Counted from the stretch's first letter, positions 26,295 through 36,397 are shown. The stretch is 64,000 nt of DNA from Paenibacillus piri (GCF_004354045.1 NZ_SMRT01000022.1:1-64000), one strand, 5' to 3'. A program made the numbers and translations. The notes: generated by a model from the letters alone, not told the origin.

Positions 26295-29228
26295 CTACCT
26301 TGGATCGCCGTCCCGTCCGGGGTCGTGCGATAGCTCGACCTGAATGGTATCGCGATCGCGGGTCATTTCGTTAATGCGGATGCCGTTTTTCTCCAGCGAG
26401 TTTTTGATCAGCGACTCATCCTGCATAGGGAATACGTAGGAAGGCTGGTTTCCCGTACCGTCGAGCAGATTTACGGCAACCTCCAGAAGCTTTTCCATCG
26501 AGAAAGGCTTGCGCAAAAACTTTTCGAAATCTTTTTCATGATAGTTCATGGGCGGCTCCAAAGCTGTTGACACAATGACCGGGGTACGGAAAAAGACGGG
26601 ATGACGGTAGAGCTCAGAGATAAAATCCCAGCCGGTTTTCGCTCCTTCCAGATGAATGTCGACAATACAAAGCCGGGGCATATGAGTACGAATCTGATGC
26701 AGGGCCATCATGCCTTCTTCCGCTGAACGGAGATGAACGGTAGGGAGATTCAGCTTGGCGAGAGCGACCTGAATCAGCTTAGCCAAATTATCGTCGTCCT
26801 CAAGAATGATGACACTGCCTTCCGCATTCGCGACTTTGTGCGCTTCCAGCCCGATCGTAAACGTCGTACCTTCGCCCATCTGCGATGCAAACGTGATGGA
26901 GCCGTGGTGCGCGTCGACAATTTCCTTTACAATGGCGAGCCCCAGACCGGTCCCCCCGATTTGGCGGCGGTCCGAATTATCGACGCGGTAAAATTTGGAG
27001 AACAGCTTGCCGTGCGCCTCCTCCGGAATGCCGAGCCCATAGTCGGTTACGAGCAGCTGAACCTGCTCGCCGTCTTGCCGGATCGTGACATCGACCGTGT
27101 CCGCTTGCGGCGAATATTTAATGGCGTTGCTCAGCAGGTTGTGAATGATCTGCTTGAAACGGTCGGCATCGGCCCGAATCCATACCTCGCGATCAGGCAG
27201 ATGAAGCTCGATCCGATGGCTTTGCTTGCCTTTCCATTGGTAGGCAGCCTCCTCCAGCAAGCTGACCAGATCGACGGGCGCAAAGTGGTACACCTGCTTG
27301 CCGGATTCCATTCGCTGCAAATCGAGGAAATCGTTAATCAACGTGGACAGCCGATTCGCTTCCTTGTAGATGGTTTCCATATATTTGCGCTGCTTGTCCG
27401 GCGGAAGCTGGCGGTGCAGCAAAATTTCAATGAAGCCGAGCACGCTGGCAAGCGGCGTCCGCAGCTCGTGGGAGACGATGCTGACGAACTCGTTTTTCAT
27501 CTCGTCGACCTTTTCTTCTTCAGTCCGGTCCCGGAACACGAACAAATAGCCTTGTTCCGCCTGCTGCTGCTTGTCCCCTACCTTGGTGGCGTACAGCTCC
27601 AAATACCGGGGCTGCTGGTCTTGACCGGTGAAAACGAAGCGTTCCGTGAGCTTGTCCAACGACCCGTTGAGCAGGCCGGCAATCGATAAATGAATCGGTT
27701 TGAACGACGGGCTGATCTCGTCGATATATACATCGAGATCCTTCCAATTTACCCCGATCTGTCCGTCTAAAGGCAAATAATCGCCCATCCGCTCATTGAC
27801 AAACCGCAGGTTGCCGTTCGCGTCGCACAGCATCATCCCTTCGTGCGTCGATTCCAATATATTTTCGATCAAGTCCCGCTGCTCGGCGATGAGCTGCTTT
27901 TCCTGGGTGAGCTGCTCGTTCAATTGCTCCAGACGCTGCGCCTGCCTGTGCCTCTCCTCATTCATCGACTGCGCCAGAAAGGCGAGCCCGAACTGTCGCG
28001 CCAATCCTATGGTCAGCCGGTTTCTTTGTTCGCTGCGCGACGTCAGGTAGCTGGTCAACAGCAGGAAGCCGATCGTATCGCCGTTATCATCGAACAGCGG
28101 ATAATATTGATCCAACGCAAAGCTGACGGATTGGTGCAGGCCCTGTTCCAACGGAGATAAATCTCTTCGGCAGGCGACGGGCTCTTTTTCCTGAAACACG
28201 CGGAGCGCCGGCCCGAACAGAACGGATCGGACTTGAGTCGGCGGCTGCTGCGGGTAGCCGATGGCATATAAGACCGTATAGTCGGATGCTCCGGGCTCCT
28301 TGTCCGCTCCGCCTGAACCGGCGTCTTCCGCGGGCGTCCGGATCACAAGCATAGCCGCATCCATTCGGAGCGAGTCAAGCAGAGCGGGGATGGAGGCATG
28401 CAGGAAATGGTCCATGTTCAAAGCGCCGGTCAATTTTTCCTGATACATGCTGATCGCCTCGAGCTCCTGCTCGCGCTGGGACAGCTTCTCGAGCGTATCT
28501 TCCTGTTCCTCCTGCTGGGCGATGATTTCTTCGTTCTGCGACTCCAGGCTTTCCGCCATATAACGGTACGTTTCCTCGCTCTTGCGCAGCGCTGCTTCCG
28601 CCCGGTTCGCGCGGCTGAAGATGAAGGCCGACAGGAGACCGATTATTAGGGCCAGTCCGCCGCCTGTCGAGATAATGATTCTGGTCAGATGTCCGGCCTG
28701 GTAGGCGTCTTGATACGAATTTTCGGCGATCGTTTCGATCTCCGTACGGACTTTGATATGCAGCTGGCGAAACCGGTCCATCATCGTTTTTCCATTCGTG
28801 ATCCGAGTGCGTGCCTCATCCAGATTGCCGCTGCGGACCAGGGCGATTTGCGAGATGTAGTACTCGTCGAGCCGTTTCAACAGCGGCAGCAGATCGCCCT
28901 CCATCAGGCTTTTCAGAGCGGGGTACTTTTTCTGGTAATCGGCCATCACTTCCAAATCGGGTGCAAGCTGCTGCTTGCCCAACTCGTAGGCCTCCAAATA
29001 TTTCTCATCGCCCGACACCACATAACCGCGCAGACCGCTCTCCTGATTGATGACGTCTTCCAATATATTTTCCGCAACAACAGACAGGGGGATAATATCG
29101 TTAACAATCCCTTTCATTGCATTCTCCATATTGTTCGAGGCCAAATAGCTGGACACGCTGACGAAAGCGAGCAGGGAAATGATCATAATGACGTACAGCA
29201 GCGATACTTTGGATCGCGTAATATTCAT
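26295..29228 (-). CDS. Hybrid sensor kinase with CHASE3, GAF, PAS and receiver domains
   Basis: A 977-residue hybrid kinase. An N-terminal membrane helix (about 8-28) is followed by an extracellular CHASE3 domain (about 30-170, with VINQESGLRGYVVSGDE) and a second helix near 190. A coiled coil, a GAF-like domain (about 290-430) and a PAS domain (about 470-580) come next. The HisKA H-box is SIVSHELRTPLASVLGF (about 600). The ATPase contains NLLSNAIKYSP and GGTGLGLAIVKEI. The C-terminal receiver has the aspartate in CIVDIHLEG and the lysine in LRKPF. The start at 29228 has AAGGTGG upstream. No dedicated output gene is adjacent; the divergent EAL gene is a candidate partner by position only. Confidence 0.9.
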   Translation of the reverse strand: MNITRSKVSLLYVIMIISLLAFVSVSSYLASNNMENAMKGIVNDIIPLSVVAENILEDVINQESGLRGYVVSGDEKYLEAYELGKQQLAPDLEVMADYQKKYPALKSLMEGDLLPLLKRLDEYYISQIALVRSGNLDEARTRITNGKTMMDRFRQLHIKVRTEIETIAENSYQDAYQAGHLTRIIISTGGGLALIIGLLSAFIFSRANRAEAALRKSEETYRYMAESLESQNEEIIAQQEEQEDTLEKLSQREQELEAISMYQEKLTGALNMDHFLHASIPALLDSLRMDAAMLVIRTPAEDAGSGGADKEPGASDYTVLYAIGYPQQPPTQVRSVLFGPALRVFQEKEPVACRRDLSPLEQGLHQSVSFALDQYYPLFDDNGDTIGFLLLTSYLTSRSEQRNRLTIGLARQFGLAFLAQSMNEERHRQAQRLEQLNEQLTQEKQLIAEQRDLIENILESTHEGMMLCDANGNLRFVNERMGDYLPLDGQIGVNWKDLDVYIDEISPSFKPIHLSIAGLLNGSLDKLTERFVFTGQDQQPRYLELYATKVGDKQQQAEQGYLFVFRDRTEEEKVDEMKNEFVSIVSHELRTPLASVLGFIEILLHRQLPPDKQRKYMETIYKEANRLSTLINDFLDLQRMESGKQVYHFAPVDLVSLLEEAAYQWKGKQSHRIELHLPDREVWIRADADRFKQIIHNLLSNAIKYSPQADTVDVTIRQDGEQVQLLVTDYGLGIPEEAHGKLFSKFYRVDNSDRRQIGGTGLGLAIVKEIVDAHHGSITFASQMGEGTTFTIGLEAHKVANAEGSVIILEDDDNLAKLIQVALAKLNLPTVHLRSAEEGMMALHQIRTHMPRLCIVDIHLEGAKTGWDFISELYRHPVFFRTPVIVSTALEPPMNYHEKDFEKFLRKPFSMEKLLEVAVNLLDGTGNQPSYVFPMQDESLIKNSLEKNGIRINEMTRDRDTIQVELSHDPGRDGDPR

Positions 29229-29412
29229 CGGATAACCACCTTGTACAAGTTGATGCCAAGCCCGTATGCAGCTGACGGTAATCATTTCGACTCTTTATCG
29301 ACAAATTCCTTTATTTGGCTCGTCGGATGCGGTCGATTTTTCACATATTTAATCGGAAGCGGGAGAACCGGCGAACGACATAGCGTGAAAGTCGAAAGCT
29401 GACAAGAAATGT

Positions 29413-29459
29413 TTGCCAGTTTTTTTAATCTGGCTTACAATAGCAATAAGATTGTAAGC
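29413..29459 (+). promoter_or_regulatory. Promoter of the EAL gene with overlapping inverted repeat
   Basis: TTGCCA (29413-29418) and TACAAT (29436-29441) are spaced by 17 bp. The 9-bp inverted repeat GCTTACAAT / ATTGTAAGC (29433-29459) covers the -10 region and the transcription start. This is a good place for a repressor. Confidence 0.65.
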
Positions 29460-29502
29460 AATAATAACATTAAACTTACGCGTTGGGGCAGCAGGAGGCG
29501 AA

Positions 29503-30693
29503 ATGAGATTGCAAGCTAACGAAACTTTTTGCACCGAGGAGCTGAAGCCGTTCTTTCAGCCGATCTTATCGCTCCAAAATCAAAAAATTATCGCCTATGA
29601 AGCATTGGGCCGGCGGGTGACAGGGGGGAACATTTATAGCTTGGGTTCGTTTTTCCACGATCCGTCCGTCGATGTGCAGCAGCATTTGCAGGTGGACCGG
29701 CTGTTGCGCGAAAAATCGATTGCGACCTTCGCCCGATCGGAAGGCGATGCGATGCTTTTTATCAACTTAAAGCCGTCGTGGATTTACAAAATTTATAAGG
29801 AAACCGGCATATTGCCGACGCTGCAGCTGGTGGAAAAGCATGGACTGGACCCGTCGCGGGTCGTGATCGAAATTACGGAAGAGGAATTTCACGGGCGTCT
29901 GGATGAGCTATCCGCCATTGTTGATGTATACCGGCGGCAGGGCTGCCTGATTGCAATTGACGATATCGGCAGCGGTTACAGCAATTATGACCGGATCGCC
30001 TCGATTCAGCCTAATATTTTAAAAATCGATCTGAAGCTGCTGAAAAAAAGCAAGCATCATGAGGGGTATAATGCGCTTTTGAATTCATTTTCGATTTTGT
30101 CGTCGCAAATGGGGTCGTCGCTCCTGATCGAAGGCGTAGAAACGAAGCAGGATCTGTATCATTCGTTAAAAGCAGGCGCACGTTATGTGCAAGGGTTTTT
30201 GTTTTCCGAGGCGAAGGCGGAGTTCCAGCCCGAGCGGGCTTACGAGCCGCTGCTGAAGGAAGAAATCCGGCTTTATACCGAGCTGGAGGTGGCGCGGTAC
30301 CGTGCGTTGTTCTCCGTTCAGGAAACGTTGAAGGAGCTTATTTCGTCCGAGCTGCGGGTGGCGTCCGCCGGCGATGCCGATGCGATGATCGGGAGCCTGC
30401 TGGGCAGCGTGGGCGACAATGTAATGAGGATGTACATATGCCGCGATGACGGCTGCCAAGTATCGTCGAATTACACCCGCGATCAGGCTGAAGGCTGGAA
30501 AAGAGACGCCCGCTTTCAAGGCTCGAACTGGATATGGCGGCCCTACTTCATACCGAATATGATGCGCATGGATCATCAGCAGCAGGGCATTCTGTCTCAA
30601 GTGTATACAGACCTCGATACGGCGCAGCCGATGCAAACGTACTCATGTCCGGTGGGAGAGTCGCATTATATCTTTTTGGATTTGAGCGTCTGA
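29503..30693 (+). CDS. YkuI-like EAL-domain protein, c-di-GMP phosphodiesterase or sensor
   Basis: A 396-residue cytoplasmic protein. The EAL domain covers about 10-245. It retains the acidic residue of the EAL motif (AYEAL), the Asn in LFINLKPS, the Glu in VIEITEEE, the DD pair in AIDDIGSGYS, the Lys in LKID, the Glu in IEGVET and the Gln in YVQGFLF. The metal- and substrate-binding set looks complete. The C-terminal part (about 260-390) resembles the PAS-like YkuI_C domain. The layout and length match Bacillus YkuI (about 407 residues), which binds c-di-GMP. AGGAGG lies four bases before the ATG. Confidence 0.9.
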   Translation: MRLQANETFCTEELKPFFQPILSLQNQKIIAYEALGRRVTGGNIYSLGSFFHDPSVDVQQHLQVDRLLREKSIATFARSEGDAMLFINLKPSWIYKIYKETGILPTLQLVEKHGLDPSRVVIEITEEEFHGRLDELSAIVDVYRRQGCLIAIDDIGSGYSNYDRIASIQPNILKIDLKLLKKSKHHEGYNALLNSFSILSSQMGSSLLIEGVETKQDLYHSLKAGARYVQGFLFSEAKAEFQPERAYEPLLKEEIRLYTELEVARYRALFSVQETLKELISSELRVASAGDADAMIGSLLGSVGDNVMRMYICRDDGCQVSSNYTRDQAEGWKRDARFQGSNWIWRPYFIPNMMRMDHQQQGILSQVYTDLDTAQPMQTYSCPVGESHYIFLDLSV

Positions 30694-30720
30694 AAGGGTA
30701 GGGAAATCGGGAATTGCCTA

Positions 30721-30758
30721 TAAAAAAAGCGAGCGGGTTAACCTTCAACCCACTCGCT
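30721..30758 (-). terminator. Intrinsic terminator of the SNF2 operon
   Basis: On the minus strand a 12-bp stem (AGCGAGTGGGTT / AACCCGCTCGCT, one G-U or mismatch) is followed by TTTTTTT. The stop codon of the SNF2 gene lies inside the hairpin. Confidence 0.85.
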
Positions 30759-33700
30759 GCGGAGCGCAAACAGTTCCTTCAAGTCGTTGGTCGACAGCTC
30801 GGTGATCCATTGCTCGCCGCTGCCGACAATTTGCTGGCTCAAGCTCTGCTTCTTCTCGATCATTTCATCGATCCGTTCCTCGAGCGTGCCCAGCGTGACG
30901 AATTTATGCACCTGCACATGGCGGGTTTGGCCGATGCGGAAAGCCCGGTCGGTCGCCTGGTTCTCCACGGCCGGATTCCACCAGCGATCAAAGTGGAACA
31001 CATGATTGGCCGCGGTCAGGTTAAGCCCGGTGCCGCCCGCCTTCAGCGAGAGCAGGAAAATGCCCGGCTGCCGTCCCCCGGACGGCGGCGCTTCGTCCTG
31101 GAATTCGCTTATCATCCGGTCTCTGCCCACTTTCGGCGTGCCGCCGTGCAGGAACAGCACCGGCGCCTCCAGCTCCTGCTCCAAAATGCGCTGGAGCAAA
31201 TGGCCGGTTTCCACGAACTGCGTGAAAATGAGGCATTTATCCCCTTCCTGGCGCAGCTCCTGCACCATTTCAATGAGCCGCTCGACTTTGTTGGAGCGCT
31301 GCTGCCATGGGGCGCCGGACGGTTCCTTGAGCATCAGCGAAGGGTGGTTGCAGATTTGCTTAAGCTTTGTCAATGCTGCCAATATAAGCCCTCTGCGTTC
31401 CATCGGACTCAGGCTGTCCAGCCGCTCAAACATATCCTTAATATAATTTTCGTATAAGATACCTTGCTCCGCCGTTAGCGAAACAAACGTTTTGTATTCG
31501 TTTTTATCCGGCAAATCGAGCTGGATCGCCGGGTCCTTCTTCACCCGGCGCAGCAGGAACGGACGAATGAGCCGTTGGACCTTCGCTATGAGCTCGGGGT
31601 CATTCGATTTCTCTATAGCGCTCACGTAGTGGTGCGTAAATTCGCGCAGCGTCCCGAGATAGCCGGGATTCAAGAAGTCGAAGATCGACCACAGCTCGGT
31701 AAGGCGGTTCTCAATCGGCGTCCCCGTCATCGCGATCCGGTGCTGCCCTTTCAGGCTGCGGATCGAAGTGGCCTGCTTGGTATAGGCGTTTTTGATGTTC
31801 TGCGCTTCATCGAGACAGATAGAGCTCCATTCGAGCTGGGTCAGCTCCGCTTCGTCCAAATGCGACAGCGTATAAGTCGTCAGCACGAGATCATAGCCTT
31901 CGCATGCTTCTTTAAACGCCTCGCCCTTGGCGCGGTTCGGCCCGTAATGCAGATGAACCTTCAGCATCGGCGCAAACCGCTGCAGCTCCTTCTGCCAATT
32001 GCCGAGCACGGAGGTCGGGCAAATCAGCAGCGACGGCGCGGATAAGCCGTCGTCCTGTCCGTCCTGCGCGGCCTGTTCGCGCATATAGAGCAGGTATGTG
32101 ATCATCTGAATCGTTTTGCCGAGACCCATGTCGTCGGCGAGGCAGCCGCCCAAGCTTGCGCTGCGCAAAAACAGCAGCCAGGAAATGCCCTCCAGCTGGT
32201 AGGGGCGCAGCGTCCCATGAAACGAGACCGGCGGCTCGATCAGCGGCGGCCGCTGGACATGATTGAGCAGTGCGACCATTTCCTGCAGATGCTCGTTGAG
32301 CTCAACTTCCATTTGCAGCGAACGCTCGAAGCCGTATTCTTCCTCGCCCTCCTGAGAGCCGAGCAAGTGCAGCTCCAGAACGTCGCGGAACGAAAGTCCC
32401 TGCTTCTTCTGCACCTGTTGCATGACCTGCTCCAGCTGCCTGAGCTGCTCGGGATCGAGCTGAATCCACTGGCCGCGGATTTGCACAAGCTTGCGCTTCT
32501 CTTCGAGCAGCGTACGAAATTCGTCTTCGGTCAGCTCGATATCGCCGAGCGCGATTTTCCAATCGAACTGCATCAGCTGCTGCAGGCCGAACATCGCCTG
32601 TGGTCCGGAGCCGACCGACGATTTGATCTTCGCCTTGAGCCGTGGCCGCCAGCGGCGAATCCGCTCCCACCAGGCGGGCAGGAAGACGGAATAGCCCGCC
32701 TCCATCAGGCGCAGGCTGCCCTGCGTAAGCAGCTGCCAAGCCTCCTCCTGCGACAGCTCGGAGCGCAGGACGGGACTGTCCTCGCTCTGCTGGAGCGAGG
32801 GCTGAATGCGCCGCCACTTGGCGAGGTCCTTCGCCGCGCGGTGCAGATGCGGCTGCCACGCCGCGGGCAGCGCCGCCAGCGCCTGCGGCAGCGCGCCGGC
32901 GTCCGCCGCGCCCGCCTCGGCGGCGCCGGGCGCCAGGGCATCGCGTTCCGGCGCGATGCCGGTCCCGCCGACGGCTGCAGCGTCGGCATCAACGGGCGGC
33001 GCAGCCGCAGCGGCCCCGGCTGCGCTATGCGCCTCTTCCGCGTCGGCCTGCGGCAGCGCCGTCTCCTGCGGTGCGGCGACGAGCCGCGCGGCCTGCTCCA
33101 GCGCTTCCGCGTCGACCTCGCGCAGCACGTCCTTGTCTGCGCGGTCCTGCAGGATCACGCGCAGCGGCCAGCCGCCGCGGCTGTGCGTCGGCTCGATCAG
33201 CTGCAGGCACGTCCTGAACGGCGTGCCGTCCGTCTGCCAGCCGATGGACACGAGCCAATCCTCCTCGTCCATCCACAGGTCGGCCGGCAGCTTCCCGCGC
33301 TGCAGCAGCGGATATGTCTGCTCCAGCCTGCGAATGCTATCGCGCAGCGTGCCGTCCTCCTCGCTCCACTCGGGGATGAGCCGGTCCATCCACTGCTGCG
33401 CCAGCGGCGACAAGCCTTCCGCCGTCACGCTGTCCGGCAGCTCCAGCTTCCAGCCGAGCTCGCCCGCCTTCCACTTCGTGAAATCGGGCATGCAGCGGCC
33501 TTGTACCAGCGCCTCCTTGATATGAGGCGCCAGGCGTATCAGCTCCCGCAGCTCGCCGCTCCAGTCCAGCTTCACGTGCTGGACGGCGTCCGGGCTGCAG
33601 AAATAGTCCAGCGCCTCCAAAGCGGGCAGCTGCAGCCCCTCGACGTTCATCGACTCGACGACCTCGATGAACGTGCCGTAAAACGACGGCTGATGCCAGG

Positions 33701-33833
33701 CGAACAGCAGGTGCTTCAAGTCGTGCGCATCGCTGATGCCGCCGTTATACCGCGCGCCCCAAATGAAAAAGCAGCCGGGAGCGACCCATCGGGTATGAAC
33801 GGTAATTGCAGTCGTGTCGATCATGGAATCCAT
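30738..33833 (-). CDS. SNF2-family helicase/translocase, YwqA-like
   Basis: A 1031-residue DNA translocase. The N-terminal half is the bacterial SNF2-associated region (about 1-480). It contains a strongly Ala-rich, low-complexity insert at about 255-330. The motor has Walker A in DDMGLGKTIQM (about 570), the Walker B variant DEAQ in ICLDEAQNIKN, MTGTPIENRL, and the helicase C motifs GGTGLNLTAANHV and RAFRIGQT. It resembles Bacillus YwqA. The gene overlaps the upstream SWIM-protein gene. From 33833 the overlap is 13 bases; an alternative ATG at 33824 gives a 4-base ATGA coupling and is equally credible. The role is probably DNA repair or transcription-complex remodelling, by family inference. 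Confidence 0.9.
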   Translation of the reverse strand: MDSMIDTTAITVHTRWVAPGCFFIWGARYNGGISDAHDLKHLLFAWHQPSFYGTFIEVVESMNVEGLQLPALEALDYFCSPDAVQHVKLDWSGELRELIRLAPHIKEALVQGRCMPDFTKWKAGELGWKLELPDSVTAEGLSPLAQQWMDRLIPEWSEEDGTLRDSIRRLEQTYPLLQRGKLPADLWMDEEDWLVSIGWQTDGTPFRTCLQLIEPTHSRGGWPLRVILQDRADKDVLREVDAEALEQAARLVAAPQETALPQADAEEAHSAAGAAAAAPPVDADAAAVGGTGIAPERDALAPGAAEAGAADAGALPQALAALPAAWQPHLHRAAKDLAKWRRIQPSLQQSEDSPVLRSELSQEEAWQLLTQGSLRLMEAGYSVFLPAWWERIRRWRPRLKAKIKSSVGSGPQAMFGLQQLMQFDWKIALGDIELTEDEFRTLLEEKRKLVQIRGQWIQLDPEQLRQLEQVMQQVQKKQGLSFRDVLELHLLGSQEGEEEYGFERSLQMEVELNEHLQEMVALLNHVQRPPLIEPPVSFHGTLRPYQLEGISWLLFLRSASLGGCLADDMGLGKTIQMITYLLYMREQAAQDGQDDGLSAPSLLICPTSVLGNWQKELQRFAPMLKVHLHYGPNRAKGEAFKEACEGYDLVLTTYTLSHLDEAELTQLEWSSICLDEAQNIKNAYTKQATSIRSLKGQHRIAMTGTPIENRLTELWSIFDFLNPGYLGTLREFTHHYVSAIEKSNDPELIAKVQRLIRPFLLRRVKKDPAIQLDLPDKNEYKTFVSLTAEQGILYENYIKDMFERLDSLSPMERRGLILAALTKLKQICNHPSLMLKEPSGAPWQQRSNKVERLIEMVQELRQEGDKCLIFTQFVETGHLLQRILEQELEAPVLFLHGGTPKVGRDRMISEFQDEAPPSGGRQPGIFLLSLKAGGTGLNLTAANHVFHFDRWWNPAVENQATDRAFRIGQTRHVQVHKFVTLGTLEERIDEMIEKKQSLSQQIVGSGEQWITELSTNDLKELFALRSEWVEG

Positions 33834-35434
33834 TTCCCTTTCCGGAGCTCTTCTTGCAGCGCGCGCAAGCGGGAATACCGGTTAGCCAGGCGGTAAATGT
33901 ACGCCTCCCAGCTATTCGGCTTCCCCAGCTTTTTATAGTAGGCCTGCAGCTTCTTCAACAGCCTGACAGCCATTTTGTACGAGTTGCGGTTTTTCTCGGC
34001 AATGCAGCGCTCGACCGCTTGGTGATACAGCGGCAGCAGCAGGGAGGGGTCATGCGCCTCCACGGCTTTCAAATCCATCGTATATAAATTAAGCGGCGAC
34101 ACCCGGTTTGCCAGCTGCAGATCGACCCAGGCCTTGAACCGGTTCGCCTTCAATAAATAAGCGGTATAAAAAAAGTACGTTCGCGGAAGCAGGGCGATCA
34201 TAACATCGACCCATTCGCCATCGTCGGGCTGACGGTTGACCGCCTCCATCCAATAGGTGCAAAACATGCGCAGCTCCTCCTGCTGAGCTCGCTGTACGGA
34301 CGGAAGCAGCCAGCGCAGCCATGCCAGCATGCGGTCCCATTGCTGCTCGTCGTAAAAGCGGTGCAAATAAATGAAGAAATCGCGCGCTTCCCGTTTGTTA
34401 AGCTGCTCCAGTACTATGCGTGCCCGATCGTCCCGGCCGTCCATAATATCAAAATGCGCGAGCGCTATCACCACTGCGTCCCGTCTTCGCGGCATTACGT
34501 TCGATTTGGACAAAATAAACGCAAGCTGCTTGCGTTCGCGTTCCAGCCGTTCCGTGCGGGATTCGAGCCGCCACCAGACGATCCGGTAAACGAGCAACCA
34601 GTCCATCGGCGAGTCTTTGCCGGCCAGCGCCCCTTCTCCGATGAACGCCAGCGTATCGTCGACTGCGGCTGCATGCAGCTGCTGAATCGCCTCGAAATCG
34701 ATGGCGGGGAGGCTGGTCTGCAGCTGCTCGATACACTGCTTGGCGACCGTCTTGCTGCCGGTTTCGATGTAATAGGACAAGTAGGACGTCTTCGTATCGC
34801 TGTAAAACTGCTCGACCTTCCGCATGATGAACAGCAGCACGTGAAGCCCGTACAGACTGCGCAGCGGTTCTTCCCAGTCCGCGGCGATCGGCGTCAGCGA
34901 ATCTTTGGCCGCATTGTAAAACAGCTCGATCGAATGCTGCTGCGACAGCGAATAACCGTAAAACTGCTGGTCAAAATAGCGCTGCCAAGTCGAAGGCGCC
35001 TGATCCGCCTGCGGCGCTTCGAGCCGTTCCGTTTTTTTCACGGATTTGGCGTCGGTCGCAGCGGTCCGGTTTTGCTGCTGGCGGCTTTTTACCATAATGG
35101 CCTGCTTCAACTGCTGCAGCAGCAGTTCCGGGCGTGCAAACGATGCATACAATGTGAAAATAACGGCAGCCATATGCTCGCAGTAGGTTTGCTGTCCGCA
35201 GCTGCATTCGCTTTTGGCGAACTGCTCCATATCCAGGCTGACGTCATAGATCTCCTCGCCGCTCACGTAAGCGTGAATTTCCACTCCATGGCGCAGCTCG
35301 ATCTCATTCACACAGCTTTTATGATGATACTCCCAACCGCGCTCCAGATCCGGCAGTTCAAAGTCGTGCTGCATCCGCTCAATTAAATAATTTATTCGGT
35401 TTTTCGGGATTTGCAGCTTCAGCATGAGAAACAT
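33821..35434 (-). CDS. SWIM zinc-finger protein, YwqB-like
   Basis: A 537-residue protein with an N-terminal SWIM zinc finger: CSC then CEH in ECSCGQQTYCEHMAAV (about 70-85), matching C-x-C-xn-C-x-H. The remaining 450 residues look helical, with repeat-like TPR-type stretches (for example RDAVVIALAHFDIMDGRDDR). It forms an operon with the SNF2 translocase, as ywqB does with ywqA in Bacillus. The SWIM protein probably targets or regulates the motor. GGAGG lies close before the ATG at 35434. Confidence 0.88.
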   Translation of the reverse strand: MFLMLKLQIPKNRINYLIERMQHDFELPDLERGWEYHHKSCVNEIELRHGVEIHAYVSGEEIYDVSLDMEQFAKSECSCGQQTYCEHMAAVIFTLYASFARPELLLQQLKQAIMVKSRQQQNRTAATDAKSVKKTERLEAPQADQAPSTWQRYFDQQFYGYSLSQQHSIELFYNAAKDSLTPIAADWEEPLRSLYGLHVLLFIMRKVEQFYSDTKTSYLSYYIETGSKTVAKQCIEQLQTSLPAIDFEAIQQLHAAAVDDTLAFIGEGALAGKDSPMDWLLVYRIVWWRLESRTERLERERKQLAFILSKSNVMPRRRDAVVIALAHFDIMDGRDDRARIVLEQLNKREARDFFIYLHRFYDEQQWDRMLAWLRWLLPSVQRAQQEELRMFCTYWMEAVNRQPDDGEWVDVMIALLPRTYFFYTAYLLKANRFKAWVDLQLANRVSPLNLYTMDLKAVEAHDPSLLLPLYHQAVERCIAEKNRNSYKMAVRLLKKLQAYYKKLGKPNSWEAYIYRLANRYSRLRALQEELRKGKWIP

Positions 35435-35583
35435 TCCGCCTCCGAACTCGTTGTCTATCCTTATAGTGTAACAGATTTTGGATTTAAATGCTTCCTTCGC
35501 GCGGTTGCATGGAACTGTTTTTTCGGGTTAAAATGCTTAATAAGCGTTTCCAAACGATTTCCATTTTGGAAGGACTGATGGTA

Positions 35584-35877
35584 ATGGGAGTTAAATTCGG
35601 TCGGGAATATCCTGACATTATTAACGATTTCACGGATGCTTTGCACAGTATTGACGAATGCTACTCTTTTTTGGAGATGACCCCGGAGGAATGGAACGGG
35701 CTGGGACGCGAGGAGCAGCAGGAGTGTATTAAAACGTTGGCGGACGATTTGTTTTACGGGCTGGGCAGCGATCCGAAAATGTTGGTCGGCACCTGTACGA
35801 TCAGTCATGATAAGGATAAGCACGTCATTGTGATTTACCATAAGGAAAAGCTGATCAGCGTTATTTATTTGGTATGA
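35584..35877 (+). CDS. Small hypothetical protein upstream of pterin dehydratase
   Basis: About 97 residues beginning [20 protein letters not shown]. It is probably soluble, with an N-terminal helix and a C-terminal beta stretch ([20 protein letters not shown]). The start at 35584 has GGAAGG at good spacing; an ATG at 35578 is an alternative, and the longer frame from 35488 has no ribosome site. The stop overlaps the next start as ATGA, so both genes are translated together. No family is recognised. Confidence 0.7.
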   Translation: MGVKFGREYPDIINDFTDALHSIDECYSFLEMTPEEWNGLGREEQQECIKTLADDLFYGLGSDPKMLVGTCTISHDKDKHVIVIYHKEKLISVIYLV

Positions 35878-36179
35878 GCGCGATGAAAGGGAAGCTGACG
35901 GAAGAGGAGATCGTATCGGGGCTGGAGAAGCTGCAGGGCTGGAGCCGGGAAGCGGACGGTAAATGGATCGTCAAAAAATACCGGTTCTCCGATTATTTGG
36001 CAGGTATCGCATTCGTGGAACGCGCGGCGCGAATCGCCGAGCTCGAGTTGAATCATCACCCGATGATCAGCATCGATTATAAGCTGGTGACGCTGCGGCT
36101 TACCTCATGGCATGCCGGCGGATTGACCGCGCTTGATTTTGAAGCGGCGGCCCGTTTCGATGAAGTATGGAACGGCTAG
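35874..36179 (+). CDS. Pterin-4a-carbinolamine dehydratase
   Basis: A 101-residue PCD/DCoH-type enzyme that removes water from 4a-hydroxytetrahydropterin. The family signature is seen in [14 protein letters not shown], with the later aromatic/His in SWHAGG. The length is typical. The start overlaps the previous stop by four bases. No aromatic amino-acid hydroxylase is nearby, so the protein may instead serve molybdopterin or other pterin metabolism; this cannot be decided here. Confidence 0.88.
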   Translation: MSAMKGKLTEEEIVSGLEKLQGWSREADGKWIVKKYRFSDYLAGIAFVERAARIAELELNHHPMISIDYKLVTLRLTSWHAGGLTALDFEAAARFDEVWNG

Positions 36180-36397
36180 CGGGAAAAAGCAGGGCATCCT
36201 TTTTCATGTAAGCTGCCGCTTGCGGAACGCTTGGACGGTCAGGGATGCTGGCACAGGGGCAGGCCAATCCTCCTGCCTCTTATCGATTCGGCTGGCCGTT
36301 CGTTGGATTTAATGCTGCGGGATGAAGGATTATGAGCTGCGTAAATCGCTCGGACGGCAGCGCTCATTCACATATGCTTGTCCGTCACGGCAAACGC

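Noticed and set aside
32217-33896. 559-codon open frame opposite the SNF2 gene
   Set aside because: It is the antisense shadow of a GC-rich gene. Its composition is Arg/Leu/Gln rich, it has no ribosome site, and the opposite strand has perfect helicase motifs.
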